From Tubiluchus corallicola (Eukaryota > Priapulida > Priapulimorpha > Priapulimorphida > Tubiluchidae), in the NCBI GenBank assembly GCA_030141605.1, contig JAQGDQ010001375.1, forward strand, positions 1-43,917: a DNA stretch of 43,917 bases, written 5' to 3'. Shown here one piece after another: positions 1-9,575 of this stretch (position 1 is the stretch's first letter; each line of letters begins with the position of its first letter). The translations under genes were made by a program, and so were the position numbers. The notes beneath the pieces were generated by a model. That model made no database searches. It saw nothing but the letters and a program-made list of their open reading frames with translations, and was not told the origin of the DNA.

Positions 1-458
1 GTTCTCATCAGACGTTGGGCTCTTGCAGACGTCCCATCGAGTTTGTCGACGAGGTTGACGTCAGCTGTAGCGCTGCCACTGGCGCTGCTGCTGCTGCCCA
101 ATGTAGCTGCAAATGCAGTAGGGAAGAGTGTGACGCTTTAAGATTCGATCAAGATCAATTAGCAGCCGGTTCTCATCAGACGTCGGGCTCTTGCAGACGT
201 CCCATCGAGTTTGCCGACGAGGTTGACGCCAGCTGTAGCGCTGCCACTGGCGCTGCTGCTGGTGGTGCTAGCATAATCAACGCTAATTGTAGCGGGTTTT
301 TAAGTGATGACGATGACGACGACGATTTCGGTCAATTCGACGTCGACGCGATGATGGAAGAGGATAATGATGATGATGATGATGGAGATGACAATGACGG
401 TTTTGACAACGAGGATGACGATGACGAGGAACAAAGACGAGGACCAGGTATTACCTAG
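1..458 (+). CDS. 3' part of an acidic, Cys/Ala repeat-containing protein (partial)
   Basis: The frame is open from the left edge (first full codon at base 3) to a TAG at 456-458, so the gene begins outside the window. The protein starts with two copies of a 56-residue repeat containing SCRRPIEF, DEVD, SCSAATGAAA and, in the first copy, a Cys cluster (CSCKCSREEC). It then becomes strongly acidic, with runs of Asp and Glu (SDDDDDDD, EEDNDDDDDGDDND) up to the end. There is no membrane segment. I recognise no family; Asp-rich tails occur in nuclear and in mineral-binding proteins, so function cannot be assigned. A possible splice donor (CAG|GTATTA) lies just before the stop, so the acidic exon may continue in another exon. 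The next open segment, in another frame, may be its continuation after a frameshift or splice. Confidence 0.5.
   Translation, partial: SHQTLGSCRRPIEFVDEVDVSCSAATGAAAAAQCSCKCSREECDALRFDQDQLAAGSHQTSGSCRRPIEFADEVDASCSAATGAAAGGASIINANCSGFLSDDDDDDDFGQFDVDAMMEEDNDDDDDGDDNDGFDNEDDDDEEQRRGPGIT
3..290 (+). repeat. 168-bp coding tandem repeat, two copies
   Basis: The block starting TCTCATCAGACG at base 3 starts again at base 171. The period is 168 bp, a multiple of three, so the frame is kept. The second copy differs at a few sites (FVDEVDV against FADEVDA) and loses similarity after the Ala-rich end. Confidence 0.85.
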
Positions 459-831
459 CACCAAGACGTCTGCGACAGCACCACCAGCAGCAGCAGCAGC
501 AGCAGTGCTGCCACCTCCAAGATTGCATCACCTTCCAATCATCACTGCTAGAATGATGACTAGAACAGCAGCTGTACCTAAAACTGCGCCACCGACGCCG
601 CCACCACCGCCACCACCACCGTCGAGATTACAGCAGCACAATGTCAACATTCGGGTCGCGTCTGCTAGCAATATTTCGCCACCGCTAACATCAACAACAT
701 CGACAGCAACAACAACAACAACAGTGGCGTCATCAACGAGCAATGGGTCCCCCACCCAACATCGTTTTTTGTCAACCCGAGGAAAGGTACACCCCATCAG
801 GATAAAGATAAAAGAATATTTTAAAAAGTAA
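367..831 (+). CDS. Low-complexity Pro/Ala/Thr open segment (possible continuation, frame differs)
   Basis: This frame overlaps the Asp-rich end of the previous reading frame and stays open to TAA at 829-831. After about residue 25 it is a mixture of poly-Ala, a run of eight prolines, Thr/Ser stretches and a basic end (IRIKIKEYFKK). The ATG run at its start is only the shifted reading of GAT codons, so the true beginning is not that ATG. A donor-like AAAG|GTACAC lies near 785. It could be the rest of the same gene after a frameshift, a retained exon, or chance openness of low-complexity DNA. No family is recognised. Confidence 0.3.
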   Translation: MMMMMMEMTMTVLTTRMTMTRNKDEDQVLPSTKTSATAPPAAAAAAVLPPPRLHHLPIITARMMTRTAAVPKTAPPTPPPPPPPPSRLQQHNVNIRVASASNISPPLTSTTSTATTTTTVASSTSNGSPTQHRFLSTRGKVHPIRIKIKEYFKK

Positions 832-1236
832 ATACACTTCAGTCTCTGGCAATTTTAGTCTAATAGTAAAGCACCTCAGTTTTTTTCTCTTTGTACATCT
901 AATCTAGATAAAAGTAAAATTTTAAATACCCTATTGTCAAAAAAGAAATCATTCAATAAAAATGTGGCTAATGCAACTTGTGAGTTTTTGGGATTATATA
1001 TATATATCCTCGCCTAAAAAATACTGACTTGTTGAAATGCATGCAGACTAGAAGGCTGCAGGCATTCAATTATCTAGATCGCAGCTGTCCTACTGTCTGC
1101 TTGCTGTACATTCCAACGGGCTTTTAAAAAAACAGGTACATGCACTTAAATAGTCGCGGGTGTCATGTCTCGCAAGTCAATTAACGGATTAAGCCCTCAT
1201 TAGCTAGGTAGTCGAGTCAATTACCGGATTAAGCAA

Positions 1237-1423
1237 TAGACACGTGCCTGCCTTGACGTCTGATCAGATGAGTGCATTCGTTGCGGGTTTAAACATGCGA
1301 GTTAGTACAGATAGAAAGATTTTTACAAAATAGACACGTGCCTGCCTTGGCGCCTGATCGGATGAGTGCATTCGTTGCGGGTTTAAACATGCGAGTTAGT
1401 ACAGATAGAAAGATTTTACAAAA
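1237..1423 (+). repeat. 94-bp tandem duplication
   Basis: CACGTGCCTGCCTTG starts at 1241 and again at 1335. The two units are nearly identical through GCGGGTTTAAACATGCGAG and GATAGAAAGATTTT. Confidence 0.85.
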
Positions 1424-2156
1424 TGAAAAGATAATTTTAAGTAACATTAGTTATTATTGTTCTGTCGGATAAAAAAGTGGATGATGACCAAAGATCAGAC
1501 TCTGCTTTAGGTAATACCGCGTCATCATCATCATCGTCGTCATCATCATCATCGTTGGATACAGTTGACAAAAAAATAAAGAAACCCAGAAATTAATCAT
1601 GCTCGGCGACGTGTGAGTAGACTGTATGTTACACGTGGTAACGTTCGTGCTAATGGTCGGCCCGTGCTAACAATCGTGCTCGGCGGTGTGTGCGCGTGTG
1701 AGTAGACTGTATGTTGCACGATGCGACCGCATTGGATGGAGCGAAGGAGGCTTTTCGGCGACGGCATCCATCCATCCATCCATCCATCTCGGATAAAGGT
1801 AGGATAAAATTTTTGAAAATTGTATTGCAACTTAGACACGCATAAAAGAACATTCTAACCCGGATGAGGGTGGGGTAAAATTTTAAAAAATTGCATGGCA
1901 ATTTAGACTCGCATAAAAGAACATCCTAACCATTTAACGACGACGACGAGACTGTGCACTGCTGCACGTGGGTAGAGAAATCTTTTAGCCCATTATCTAG
2001 CTAGCTAGGCGGCGAGAGTCGATTACCGGATTAGCCACAATTAGGGTGGAGCAAGCAAAGTGCGCAGCGAGCGCGTGTCGAACGGACGACTGCATTTACT
2101 GCGGAGGGGGGGTGTTCTCGCCGGGCGCACCCCCCCCAAAGCGTGCGGGAGTTCCA

Positions 2157-2358
2157 ACCGTCACTCCTAATCCTTAAATCGAGCACTTAACTAGCGCAAC
2201 AATAGACCCACTTCACTTTTTTTTAGGGGGTGATTTTTGTTCCCACCCCCGGCAGCCGAGCGGGGCGTGGCTCGTCGACCAACCGTCACTCCTAATCCTT
2301 AAATTGGTCACTTAACTAGCACGACAATAGAGCCACTTCACTTTTTTAGGGGTGTTTC
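2157..2358 (+). repeat. About 125-bp imperfect direct duplication
   Basis: ACCGTCACTCCTAATCCTTAAAT is present near 2157 and near 2281. Each copy is followed by CACTTAACTAGC and CCACTTCACTTTTTTAGGGG, with a C-rich spacer between copies. Confidence 0.75.
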
Positions 2359-2647
2359 CGGATTTTCGCACTTTTTTAGGGGTGTTTTTCCCCACCCCCC
2401 CGGGGAAATCCCCACCCCCCCGGGAAATCGGCCAGAGGTGTAACATCTAACCTACTCATGCCGACGTACAAAATTTATTATTCATGGGCCCAGGGACTTC
2501 ATGAGTTACAGGGTACCGGCAATGTACCGGCTGCACCCCCTCCCCTTGGGCCTGCAGTTCACACCTCACACTTAGTAACTCACAAAAAGGTTAATGAATT
2601 TTATTATTTTTAGATTAAGTTTGGATTTTGAAGAACTCTCAGAGAGA

Positions 2648-2689
2648 ATGGAATACAAAATATATTTCGTGCTGTTCTTGCTGCAACTG
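2648..2689 (+). CDS. Signal-peptide leader exon of the Tyr-rich peptide locus
   Basis: The ATG is in good initiation context (A at -3, G at +4) and encodes MEYKIYFVLFLLQL. It is followed at once by a consensus donor (CTG|GTAAGT) in phase 0. A pyrimidine-rich acceptor (TTATTTTTAG) near 2613 could start the exon with a short 5' UTR. The peptide is the front half of a secretory signal. Spliced to the exon at 3395 it reads on into VFVVAQA followed by G, an Ala-X-Ala cleavage site, so the two exons together make one ideal signal peptide. This is the only such leader I see in the window. It lies outside the palindrome, upstream of all left-arm terminal exons, all of which have matching phase. An in-frame ATG at 2594 is less likely because it precedes the putative acceptor. 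Confidence 0.6.
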
Positions 2690-2984
2690 GTAAGTACAAT
2701 TCTATTGGCGTGCTTATGCATACATATTTCTATTTTTTATTTTAGTGCATTACAGTATTTTGACTTTTGTAAAAATCAAAATGCTCTTCCACTGCAATTT
2801 TTTTGTTTTCAAAAAGAATTTTTTCCCAATGGAAACACAAACAAAGCTATTGGTATTATTTTTTAACCGAGTTCCAAGAATGATATCACAACATTTTCAA
2901 AAATATTGACATTTACTGGATTTATTCTCGAAATTAACTCCTTTCTGGTACGTTGTAATTGAGACTTCTTCTTCCCATCATAGG

Positions 2985-3090
2985 AATAGCCGAGGGTCAC
3001 TGCGTATGCTTGGAAACCGAAATTAAGCAACCCTGGGCCTGGTTTGTAAACGGACGAGCAACTGCCAGTGAAACTATATCTGGGCAGTTA
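2985..3090 (+). mobile_element. 5S-rRNA-derived SINE relic
   Basis: The segment ACCGAAATTAAGCAACCCTG followed by GGCCTGGTTTGT resembles the internal promoter half of 5S rRNA, as seen better preserved at 19388. It shares CTGGGCAGTTA-type flanking with a second relic at 5393, so both belong to the same old repeat unit. It is too diverged to be a gene. Confidence 0.4.
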
Positions 3091-3394
3091 TATTTGCAAC
3101 ATTTAATTATTTCGTCGAGCAAGAATGGGTTTTTAAACGTGGCTGAGACACTTCTGTTGGTTCAGTACCTCATTACTTGCACTCAAGGCAGGCAGAACTG
3201 CCTTGGTCCAAGTCAAAACTAAAACTTGTGGGGTCATGGATGGGTCTTGTTCAGTTTCGGAATGTGCCATAAGTTTTTTTACGTATGTATGATTGATATT
3301 AGCACAAATTGTCCTTTTTTAAAAAATTGATTAGGTGATTAAAATTTCGACAAATTTGTGACGTAATTAGTAGAACCAATGACGTTCCTTCTAG

Positions 3395-3484
3395 GTTTTT
3401 GTTGTTGCACAGGCAGGGTTTTTATGGGGCGACTGTTTTCTCGATTTGGATCGTCGAATTTATGAAACTGAGAAAGAAGTATGA
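3395..3484 (+). CDS. Terminal exon F of the Tyr/Asp-rich secreted peptide array
   Basis: The acceptor TTCCTTCTAG precedes a phase-0 frame of 29 codons ending in TGA. It starts VFVVAQAG, which completes the signal peptide of the exon at 2648, and continues with GDCFLDLDRRIYETEKEV. The core (D.FLDLDRRIYET) matches the core of the other array exons (DYFPDFDRR.YET), but the Tyr-rich tail is replaced by a short charged end. With the leader it gives a 43-residue precursor and a mature peptide of about 22 residues with one Cys and an RR pair. It is the exon closest to the leader, about 0.7 kb away, and has no clear right-arm counterpart. The function is unknown to me. Confidence 0.6.
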   Translation, partial: VFVVAQAGFLWGDCFLDLDRRIYETEKEV

Positions 3485-3759
3485 TTAAATGGGAGTGAAT
3501 CAACATTAATAATTTTTATGACAATTTTAAATCAACCTGGATTATAATTTGGAATGTCTTATTGATTTTTGTAAAATTTATTAATATCCTTCAATTATAT
3601 TTTTGGGCGCACATTAAGCAAATGTTGTCAAGCAAACATTAAGTACAATGAGTTTCCAGTTAATGTGAAGTATTAGTGATGAATTTGAATGCGTAAATCT
3701 AATGTAGATGAACATGATTAATTTTTTTACATTATAAATATAGAACAATGGCTTTCTGT

Positions 3760-3925
3760 ATATGAAATGATGATCAAACTTTCAAATTTCTGTACCATCG
3801 TTGTTATTGTCTGGTCAATATATTACTGTAACTGCTATACCACTGACATCCACTATAGTTAGGACACAGGAATGACTTTCTTCAAAATTTTTATCATCTT
3901 TAAGTTTTAGTGATCGCCACATCTT
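3760..3925 (-). pseudogene. Relic of the acidic exon block in array unit F
   Basis: On the minus strand CTATAG followed by TGGATGTCAGTGG matches the start of the acidic exons found further right (TGGATGACGTCAGTGG). The downstream part keeps GAC/GAT-type runs but is broken by stops, and the unit is interrupted by the hAT-like element at 3941. Confidence 0.35.
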
Positions 3926-3940
3926 GCACACTTTTACATA

Positions 3941-4358
3941 CAGTAGCGGATTTAAGGGGTGGGCCCTCCCTTTCACAGTAGCAGTCACAGAACACCAAGT
4001 GAATATTTTCTCAGGATTATAAGCTTTAGAACGTTTAGTTGTAGCTTTTAATGACTTATATCCAGTAAAAAGTTCTGCATTAATGATTTCAGTGCAAAAA
4101 CGTTTGTGACCTTTAAGTGATAAATTGAAGTTTTTGGCAAAGATATCGCTGTGCGCAATTATATAGAGTGTATACTAGTATATTGGTGTGTAATTAAGAG
4201 TCAAAAGTTTGAGGTGACATAATGTGTTTTAAACTATTGAATTTGCTTAAGGAAATAGTAAGAAAAATGGACTAAAATGCAGTAAAATGCATTGGTAGCT
4301 GGGGTTCCCTAGACCCCCTAGCTGCTTTTTCGTTGAGCCCACCCTGTATCCGCCCCTG
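3941..4358. mobile_element. hAT-like MITE
   Basis: The left end is CAGTAGCGGATTTAAGGGG and the right end, read backwards, is CAGGGGCGGATACAGGGTGG. Both belong to the CAGGGGCGGAT type of inverted ends common in non-autonomous hAT elements. It is 418 bp long with no coding capacity. A clean 8-bp target duplication is not visible, so the assignment rests on the ends. Confidence 0.55.
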
Positions 4359-5390
4359 ACCTATGTATGTAGAACTGGAAGATAAAGTATGATTCGTATG
4401 TATACGTATAATACAAACAAGTAAGTCATCTACATCGCAATATTCACGGACTTCTGAAAAATTATATGCGGTATTACACGTTTCATTACCCAAAATACCC
4501 ACAGCCACGTTTCAGATGTCCCTTGCCGTTGAAGATAAACCGCTGTCCGTAGATAGTTTTCTTTACCAGCTATTCTCAATTAAGACGCTTGTAGTGAATT
4601 ACTTAAATAATCCTATTCAAGGTGAGATTGTGATGCCAATGATAAGTTGCATGCTAAAGATGTGAATCACAAAACATATACAGACATCAATTTGTTACAT
4701 AATAATAATAGCAATCAAAACCTTATTATGAAGTTAACCTAGATGTGCCTATTGTGTAGTAGATGGGAATCTAAAAGGCTTATTTTTGCATTGACTAGTA
4801 CAGAAAGAAAAAAATCTAAGAAAGTATATCTTAGAAGCTACGAATGACAGAACCTTAGTTATACATCTTGGATGTTATCAAAAACCTGGATGAGTACAGC
4901 ACAGGCAAATAATTTTTCTTCCACATGGTACACACAGAACAGAAATTATTTGAGCTATCATAAATTTCATCTCAATGTATGCATTCAAAATGTTTCCACG
5001 TTTAAGTGCTACCTAAACTTGCTTCTCAGTGACTAGTTTACCACTCCAGTATTATCCCCGAATGTCTACTGAATTATACAAAAGAAAATTATAAAGGATG
5101 AGCGTAGTTCATGTAATTATGGTCGCAGGGTCCTGCATTGTCTAACGATCATGATATTCGAAGTGTTATCTCAAAGTTTTTGGTTCAAATCCAGCTGCAA
5201 TCCTGATTTTTTAATCTTCGCTACATCAGGCACTGTGTAGAACTAATTCAATTATGATAGTTAAAACACTACCCTAAAATGTGAAAACTATAAAAATCTG
5301 CTTAGATTTAAAAATTCTTATTGACATCTGTTAGTACAATGCTCTAATTTTCACCACTAATTAAACTGAAACTTATACTTTTCACTAGGT
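4359..5390. other. AT-rich array DNA without a recognisable gene
   Basis: The interval continues array unit F to H. I see no exon with both splice signals and a conserved frame, and no other element. Confidence 0.5.
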
Positions 5391-5392
5391 GT

Positions 5393-5500
5393 GTGTGTGA
5401 TGCGAATTAAGTTAAGCAACACTGAGCCTAGTTAGTAAGTGTGTCTAATGATAATACCATCAGACAAGTATTTCTGGGCAGTTTCGTCTGCCATATAGCC
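5393..5500 (+). mobile_element. 5S-rRNA-derived SINE relic
   Basis: TTAAGTTAAGCAACACTGAG followed by CCTAGTTAGTA matches the 5S rRNA internal promoter (box A to box C). The rest has decayed. It corresponds to the relic at 2985 in the previous unit. Confidence 0.45.
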
Positions 5501-5726
5501 TCTAACTATTTATCTCAATGAGGGAGATAAATCTGAATGTTTGGTATCTCATCTTATTACTGATGCAAATCAAATTAGGAATGCTGTCATTCGCTAGTTA
5601 ATAAACATTAGGTTTTTAATAAACTATTACTAGTAAATTACTAATAAACTATAATCACACAAAATTTAGCCACCACACTTCTAAGAAAAACATTTGTATA
5701 GCTAATGGCTCTTCCTTTTCTTTTAA

Positions 5727-5826
5727 GTATTTCTTGTTGCTGCTCATCCACCATTAATTTCCCCCTTCTGATCGCGAAGTTTATAGATCTGACTTTTCCG
5801 ATAGATTCTATTATTATGAATATTAA
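5727..5826 (+). pseudogene. Terminal exon H, decayed
   Basis: The frame VFLVAAHPPLI matches the start of the other array exons, then breaks. Shifted by one base it continues with SDREVYRSDFSDRFYYYEY and a TAA, again matching core and Tyr-rich tail. The acceptor is altered: the usual CTAG|GTT is TTAAG with the AG displaced by one base. One frameshift plus the shifted acceptor make this copy a probable pseudo-exon. Confidence 0.55.
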
Positions 5827-6158
5827 AAGGGGCTAGTACCTTGGTCCTTGACATCTTATACACGAGCATCACAGTTCCTCCACCAATCCATTCTAGAGAA
5901 TAAGGGATGGAAACTGTTCCCAAACGAATTAAGTTAACTGCTCTTGCTCGTTTTAAAATTTCTCTTTTTCCAATCATTTGTGCCCAAACTCGCCAGCATT
6001 TAAGCTCTTTCACCTCAAAAGATTCAGTCTTGTCTCAGCACCTCATACAGTCACCCATCAGATTTATGTATTTTGATTTTAAACCTAAGTGAAGTTTAGT
6101 TACATAAAATCATGGCATTTTATGAAATAATTAGTATAACCAATGACTCTTCTTCTAG

Positions 6159-6269
6159 GTCTTTCTTGTTGCTCAAGCCACGTTTCCATTTGTTGGCTAC
6201 TTTCCGGATTTTCATCGTCGAGCTTATGAAACTGATTATTATGAAGAACCATATTACTATATTATATAA
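6159..6269 (+). CDS. Terminal exon A of the Tyr/Asp-rich peptide array
   Basis: The acceptor GACTCTTCTTCTAG is followed by 36 codons and TAA. The product starts VFLVAQAT (end of a signal peptide with an AQA cleavage site). Its core is GYFPDFHRRAYETD and its tail YYEEPYYYII is tyrosine-rich. Phase 0 fits the leader exon at 2648. An AATAAA lies 223 bases after the stop. The right-arm partner near 41,211-41,288 has lost its 3' half. The peptide would be small, secreted, acidic and Tyr-rich. Similar composition is known from adhesive, sclerotising or neuropeptide precursors, but I do not recognise this one. Confidence 0.6.
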   Translation, partial: VFLVAQATFPFVGYFPDFHRRAYETDYYEEPYYYII

Positions 6270-6491
6270 ACACGTCTGGAGAAAAAAGGATGATTAAATG
6301 GCAACAAATCAATATTAACGATTTTATGTCAATTTTAATTCACCTTAACTGTTTTATTGATTTTTCTTCACTTTTCTAAATGCATACTAGTGTGTGCTAA
6401 TTAATTACTAATCATACTTTTGGGTACACAATAAACAGGTATGGTCAAGCAAACTTTAATTACAATAGGTGTCTTGTAAGTTTGAACTATG

Positions 6492-6497
6492 AATAAA
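6492..6497 (+). terminator. AATAAA poly(A) signal of exon A
   Basis: Canonical AATAAA, 223 bases after the exon A stop, at the position conserved in units B, C and D. Confidence 0.45.
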
Positions 6498-6575
6498 ATT
6501 GATGTCTAATTTGGATGAACAATGAATGATTTTTTTTACATTATAAATATATGCCTTTAGAAAGTTGGACTGGCT

Positions 6576-6705
6576 TTACCTTTTTTCTGATTAATCATCG
6601 TTCATCAATATTTGCTGGTGAACAAACGTTCACCATGTTGTATCATCAATGTCATTGTCTGCATCATTATATGCTGCCAATTCATCCATGACGTCATCAA
6701 CAATA
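6576..6705 (-). pseudogene. Acidic exon b, unit A (decayed)
   Basis: The minus strand reads VDDVMDELAAYNDADNDIDD, then TTW and a TGA, then a segment resembling the end of intact copies (HQQILMNDD). A donor (AAAG|GTAAAG) is kept at the 3' side, but no AG acceptor is visible at the expected 5' end. The right-arm partner is at 40695. Confidence 0.4.
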
Positions 6706-7001
6706 TTTACCAACAGGTTGATAAAAAACACCAATAAATTACATTTTTCAAGTTTTTTGTCAACTTTCAGTTTCAGTAGTCTACACATTTTACACACTTT
6801 TCAATGTTATACAGAATTCGTTTATATTACATTGTATACATACAATATATGTAACTAAATCATGTACAATGCAATAATTGTAAATAAGAAGTTATATGTA
6901 CTGTTACAAGTTTCAGCTCTCTAAACACAGACAACAACGCTATTTAGGTGAATATAATTCGTTTTTGATTTCGTAGAAGATGGATTTAGAAATGGCTTTA
7001 C

Positions 7002-7093
7002 GTATATAGATTGTTTAAAATTTATCAGTTTTTGTAACGTCATTGTCATAATCTTTGTCATAAGTTATGTCACCATCACCACTGAAGTCATCT
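7002..7093 (-). CDS. Acidic exon a, unit A
   Basis: The minus strand has an acceptor (AACGATAACAG) and a donor (ATAC|GTAAAG) around 92 bases that read D-rich in one open frame: DDFSGDGDITYDKDYDND. The right-arm partner at 40307-40398 has exactly the same length. Splice signals on both sides, on the strand opposite the Tyr-rich exons, suggest an independent acidic gene in antisense orientation. I cannot connect it to a start codon or a terminal exon, and no family is recognised. Confidence 0.35.
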
Positions 7094-7732
7094 CTGTTAT
7101 CGTTAGGTGGATTAAAAATACCAGTAATTACGTTTTCCAAAATACATCTTCCCCGTGCTCAAGTGATAACAACCGTTGTCACACTATGAAAGAGTTTAAT
7201 TTCAAGTTTCAGAAAAATTTGGTTGAGTTTGGACTTAGTTTGAGCAGAAAGGAGAAGAATATTCAAAGTGTAGCCCCTACATCGTTTGGCAAGTGCCTCT
7301 GTTCACAATGATGGGCTCAAAAAATAGATTCAACAGCAGATTAGAGTAGGTTTGGGAAGAATCTGTTCTGGAGAAAGAAGGGGGAAAGGACATTGGCCCT
7401 TGATGTGTCATACGTGAGCATCACACTTTCTCGCCAAATCATTTTTGGAGAATAAAAGATGGGAAACTCCCCAAATAGGATAATATTACTGCAGTTGCTA
7501 GTGTTAAAACATTTCAGTTTCCAGTAATATTGTGTCCAAGTTTGCATGTGTCAAAATGCAAAGTACTTAAGCTATTGTGCCCCACAAGTTTTAGTCTTGG
7601 TCTTGGCCCTGCCTCTTATACAATCACGCACTGGATTTATGTGTTTCAGCTTTAAAACTAACTAAAGCTTAGCTACTTAAGATTATGATATTTTTATGAA
7701 CTAATTAGTAAAGCGAATGACTCTTCTTCTAG

Positions 7733-7846
7733 GTTTTTCTTGTTGCACAAGCTGGGGTTCCATTTATTAACTACTTTCCGGATTTCGATCATCGAGTTTA
7801 TGAAACTGATTTTTATGAAGAACCATATTATTACTATATGATATAA
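7733..7846 (+). CDS. Terminal exon B of the Tyr/Asp-rich peptide array
   Basis: The acceptor CTCTTCTTCTAG precedes 37 codons and TAA. The product starts VFLVAQAG, has the core NYFPDFDHRVYETD, and ends FYEEPYYYYMI. Phase 0 matches the leader exon. AATAAA follows at 8070. Compared with its right-arm partner (39569-39682), 13 bases differ and 12 of these change amino acids, none creating a stop. The first six codons and the motifs YFPDFD, ETD and EEP are unchanged. The dibasic RR of other copies is HR here. Confidence 0.6.
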   Translation, partial: VFLVAQAGVPFINYFPDFDHRVYETDFYEEPYYYYMI

Positions 7847-8069
7847 GCAAGTCTGTTGAAAGAAGCATGATTAAATGGCAATAAGTCAATATAAACGATT
7901 TTATATCAATTTTAATTCACCTTAACTGTTTTATTGATTTTTTTCTAACTTTTCTAAATGCATATTAATGTGTGCTAATTAATTACAAATTATGCTTTTG
8001 GGTACACATTAAACGGATATAGTCAAGCAAACATTAATTACAATAGGTATCACGTAAGTGTGAACTATG

Positions 8070-8075
8070 AATAAA
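8070..8075 (+). terminator. AATAAA poly(A) signal of exon B
   Basis: Canonical AATAAA, 224 bases after the exon B stop, in the same context (AACTATGAATAAAATTGATG) as in unit A. Confidence 0.45.
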
Positions 8076-8179
8076 ATTGATGTATAAGTCTAATTTAGAT
8101 GAATATGAATGATTTTCTTACGTTATAAATATATGCCTTTAGAAACTTGGACAGGCTTTACCTTTTTCTGATTCATCAT

Positions 8180-8300
8180 CGTTCATCAACATTGGTTGGT
8201 GAACAAATGTCTAAGATGTTACATCATCATTGTTATTGTGTTCATCATTATTGCTGTCACTTTATCCAGTGACATTATCCACTCTAATTACCTTGCAGGT
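8180..8300 (-). pseudogene. Acidic exon b, unit B (decayed)
   Basis: The minus strand has acceptor GTAATTAG and a start VDNVTG, followed by an in-frame TGA, then SDSNNDEHNNNDDVTS and a TAG. A second half (HQPMLMNDDE) matches intact copies. Two stops make it a pseudo-exon. The right-arm partner at 38750-38871 carries the same stops, so they predate the arm duplication or were homogenised. Confidence 0.4.
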
Positions 8301-8986
8301 TAATAAACACCAGTAGAAATTTTTGTCACCTTTCATTTTCAGTAATCTACACATTTTGCACACTTTCGTGTGCACACAGAATTCGAAGAACATTGCAGTA
8401 TATACATATAATATAAGTAACTACATCACGTATTATGAAATAATTGCAGATAAGAAGTTGTATTTGTTCTTATAAGTTTCAGCACCCTAGACACAGACAA
8501 CAATGCTGTTTGGTTGAACAGAATTCGTATAATATTATGACCTCATAAAATGCAGATTTAAAAAATGGTTTTACGTACATTGATTTGTTTTAAACCTATA
8601 AATTTCTGGTAGGCTGGGAAACCAGAAATTCTGTAGAAGAAGGGGACAATGACAACGGCCTTTGAGATCTCGTACACGAGCATCACATTTTATCCACCAA
8701 TCAGTTCTGGAGAATAAAAGATGGAAAGTGTCTTCAAAGTGATTAATATATCAATTCTTGCTCGTGTTAAAAATGTCTGTTTCCAACCATTTTTTGTCCA
8801 AATTTGCATGTGTTCAAACATCCGACTAGTTAAGCCCTTGCACCCCACAAGTTTTAGTCTTGGCTCAGCCCCTTATACAATAATGCATTAGATTTGTTTA
8901 TTTTGGTTTTAAAACTAACGAAGGTTTAGCTGCTTAAAATCACCACATTATGAAATAATTTGTATAGCGAATGACTCTTCTTCTAG

Positions 8987-9103
8987 GTTTTCCTTCTTGC
9001 TCAAGCCGGGTTTCCATTTACTGATTACTTTCCGGATTTTGATCGTCGAGTTTATTATGAAACTGATTATTATGAAGAACCATATTATTACTATATTATA
9101 TAA
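8987..9103 (+). CDS. Terminal exon C of the Tyr/Asp-rich peptide array
   Basis: The acceptor CTCTTCTTCTAG precedes 38 codons and TAA. The product reads VFLLAQAG, then FPFTDYFPDFDRRVYY, then ETDYYEEPYYYYII. It is the longest and most typical member, with an RR pair that could be a prohormone-convertase site splitting an acidic from a Tyr-rich half (inference). AATAAA follows at 9487. The right-arm partner at 37917-38033 is intact with only two amino-acid changes. Confidence 0.63.
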   Translation, partial: VFLLAQAGFPFTDYFPDFDRRVYYETDYYEEPYYYYII

Positions 9104-9486
9104 GCAAGTCTGTTGAAAGAAGTATGCTTAAATGGCAATAAGTCAATATAAACGATTTTATGTCAATTTTAATTCAACTTAACTGTTTTATTGACTTTTT
9201 CCAACTTTTCTAAATGCATATTAATGTGTGCTAATTAATTCCTAATTATGCTTTTGAGTACACATTAACCAGATTTGGTCAAGTAAACATTAATTGCAAT
9301 AGACGTCATGTAAATGCGACATTCTAATCTCGTGTCTATCTAATTCGCCTTAGATTGTTTTAATGATTTTTTTCAACTTTGCTGATTGTGCATTAAGATG
9401 AAAGAATTATGTTTTCGGGAACACATTAATCAATCATTGTCAAACAAAAATTAATTACAACAATTCTCCTGCAAATGTGAATTCTG

Positions 9487-9492
9487 AATAAA
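9487..9492 (+). terminator. AATAAA poly(A) signal of exon C
   Basis: Canonical AATAAA 384 bases after the stop. A partial duplicate of the 3' region (about 9,310-9,530) explains the longer distance than in units A and B. Confidence 0.4.
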
Positions 9493-9575
9493 GTAAATAT
9501 TTAACTCTAATTTAGTTGAGTATGATTGATTTTTACATTAGAACTGTATGTCTTTAGAAAGTTAGATGGCTGTAC

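Larger units (their letters stand above)
832..2590. other. Non-coding, repeat-rich interval
   Basis: No convincing exon is seen. The interval holds a 94-bp tandem duplication, a (TCA/TCG)n stretch at 1520-1556, a (CATC)n run at 1765-1788, an imperfect duplication around 1800-1930 marked by CGCATAAAAGAACAT, C-runs and the 2157-2358 duplication. The short reading frames on either strand here are repeat by-products. Confidence 0.6.

Noticed and set aside
3941-4358. Exact 8-bp hAT target duplication
   Set aside because: The flanking octamers (TTTACATA and ACCTATGT) are not identical, so only the ends support the assignment.
7460-7530. ATG frame MGNSPNRIILLQLLVL as a possible leader for exon B
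   Set aside because: The ATG is shared by other units, but the following residues there are not hydrophobic and no donor follows. It is more likely unit filler.
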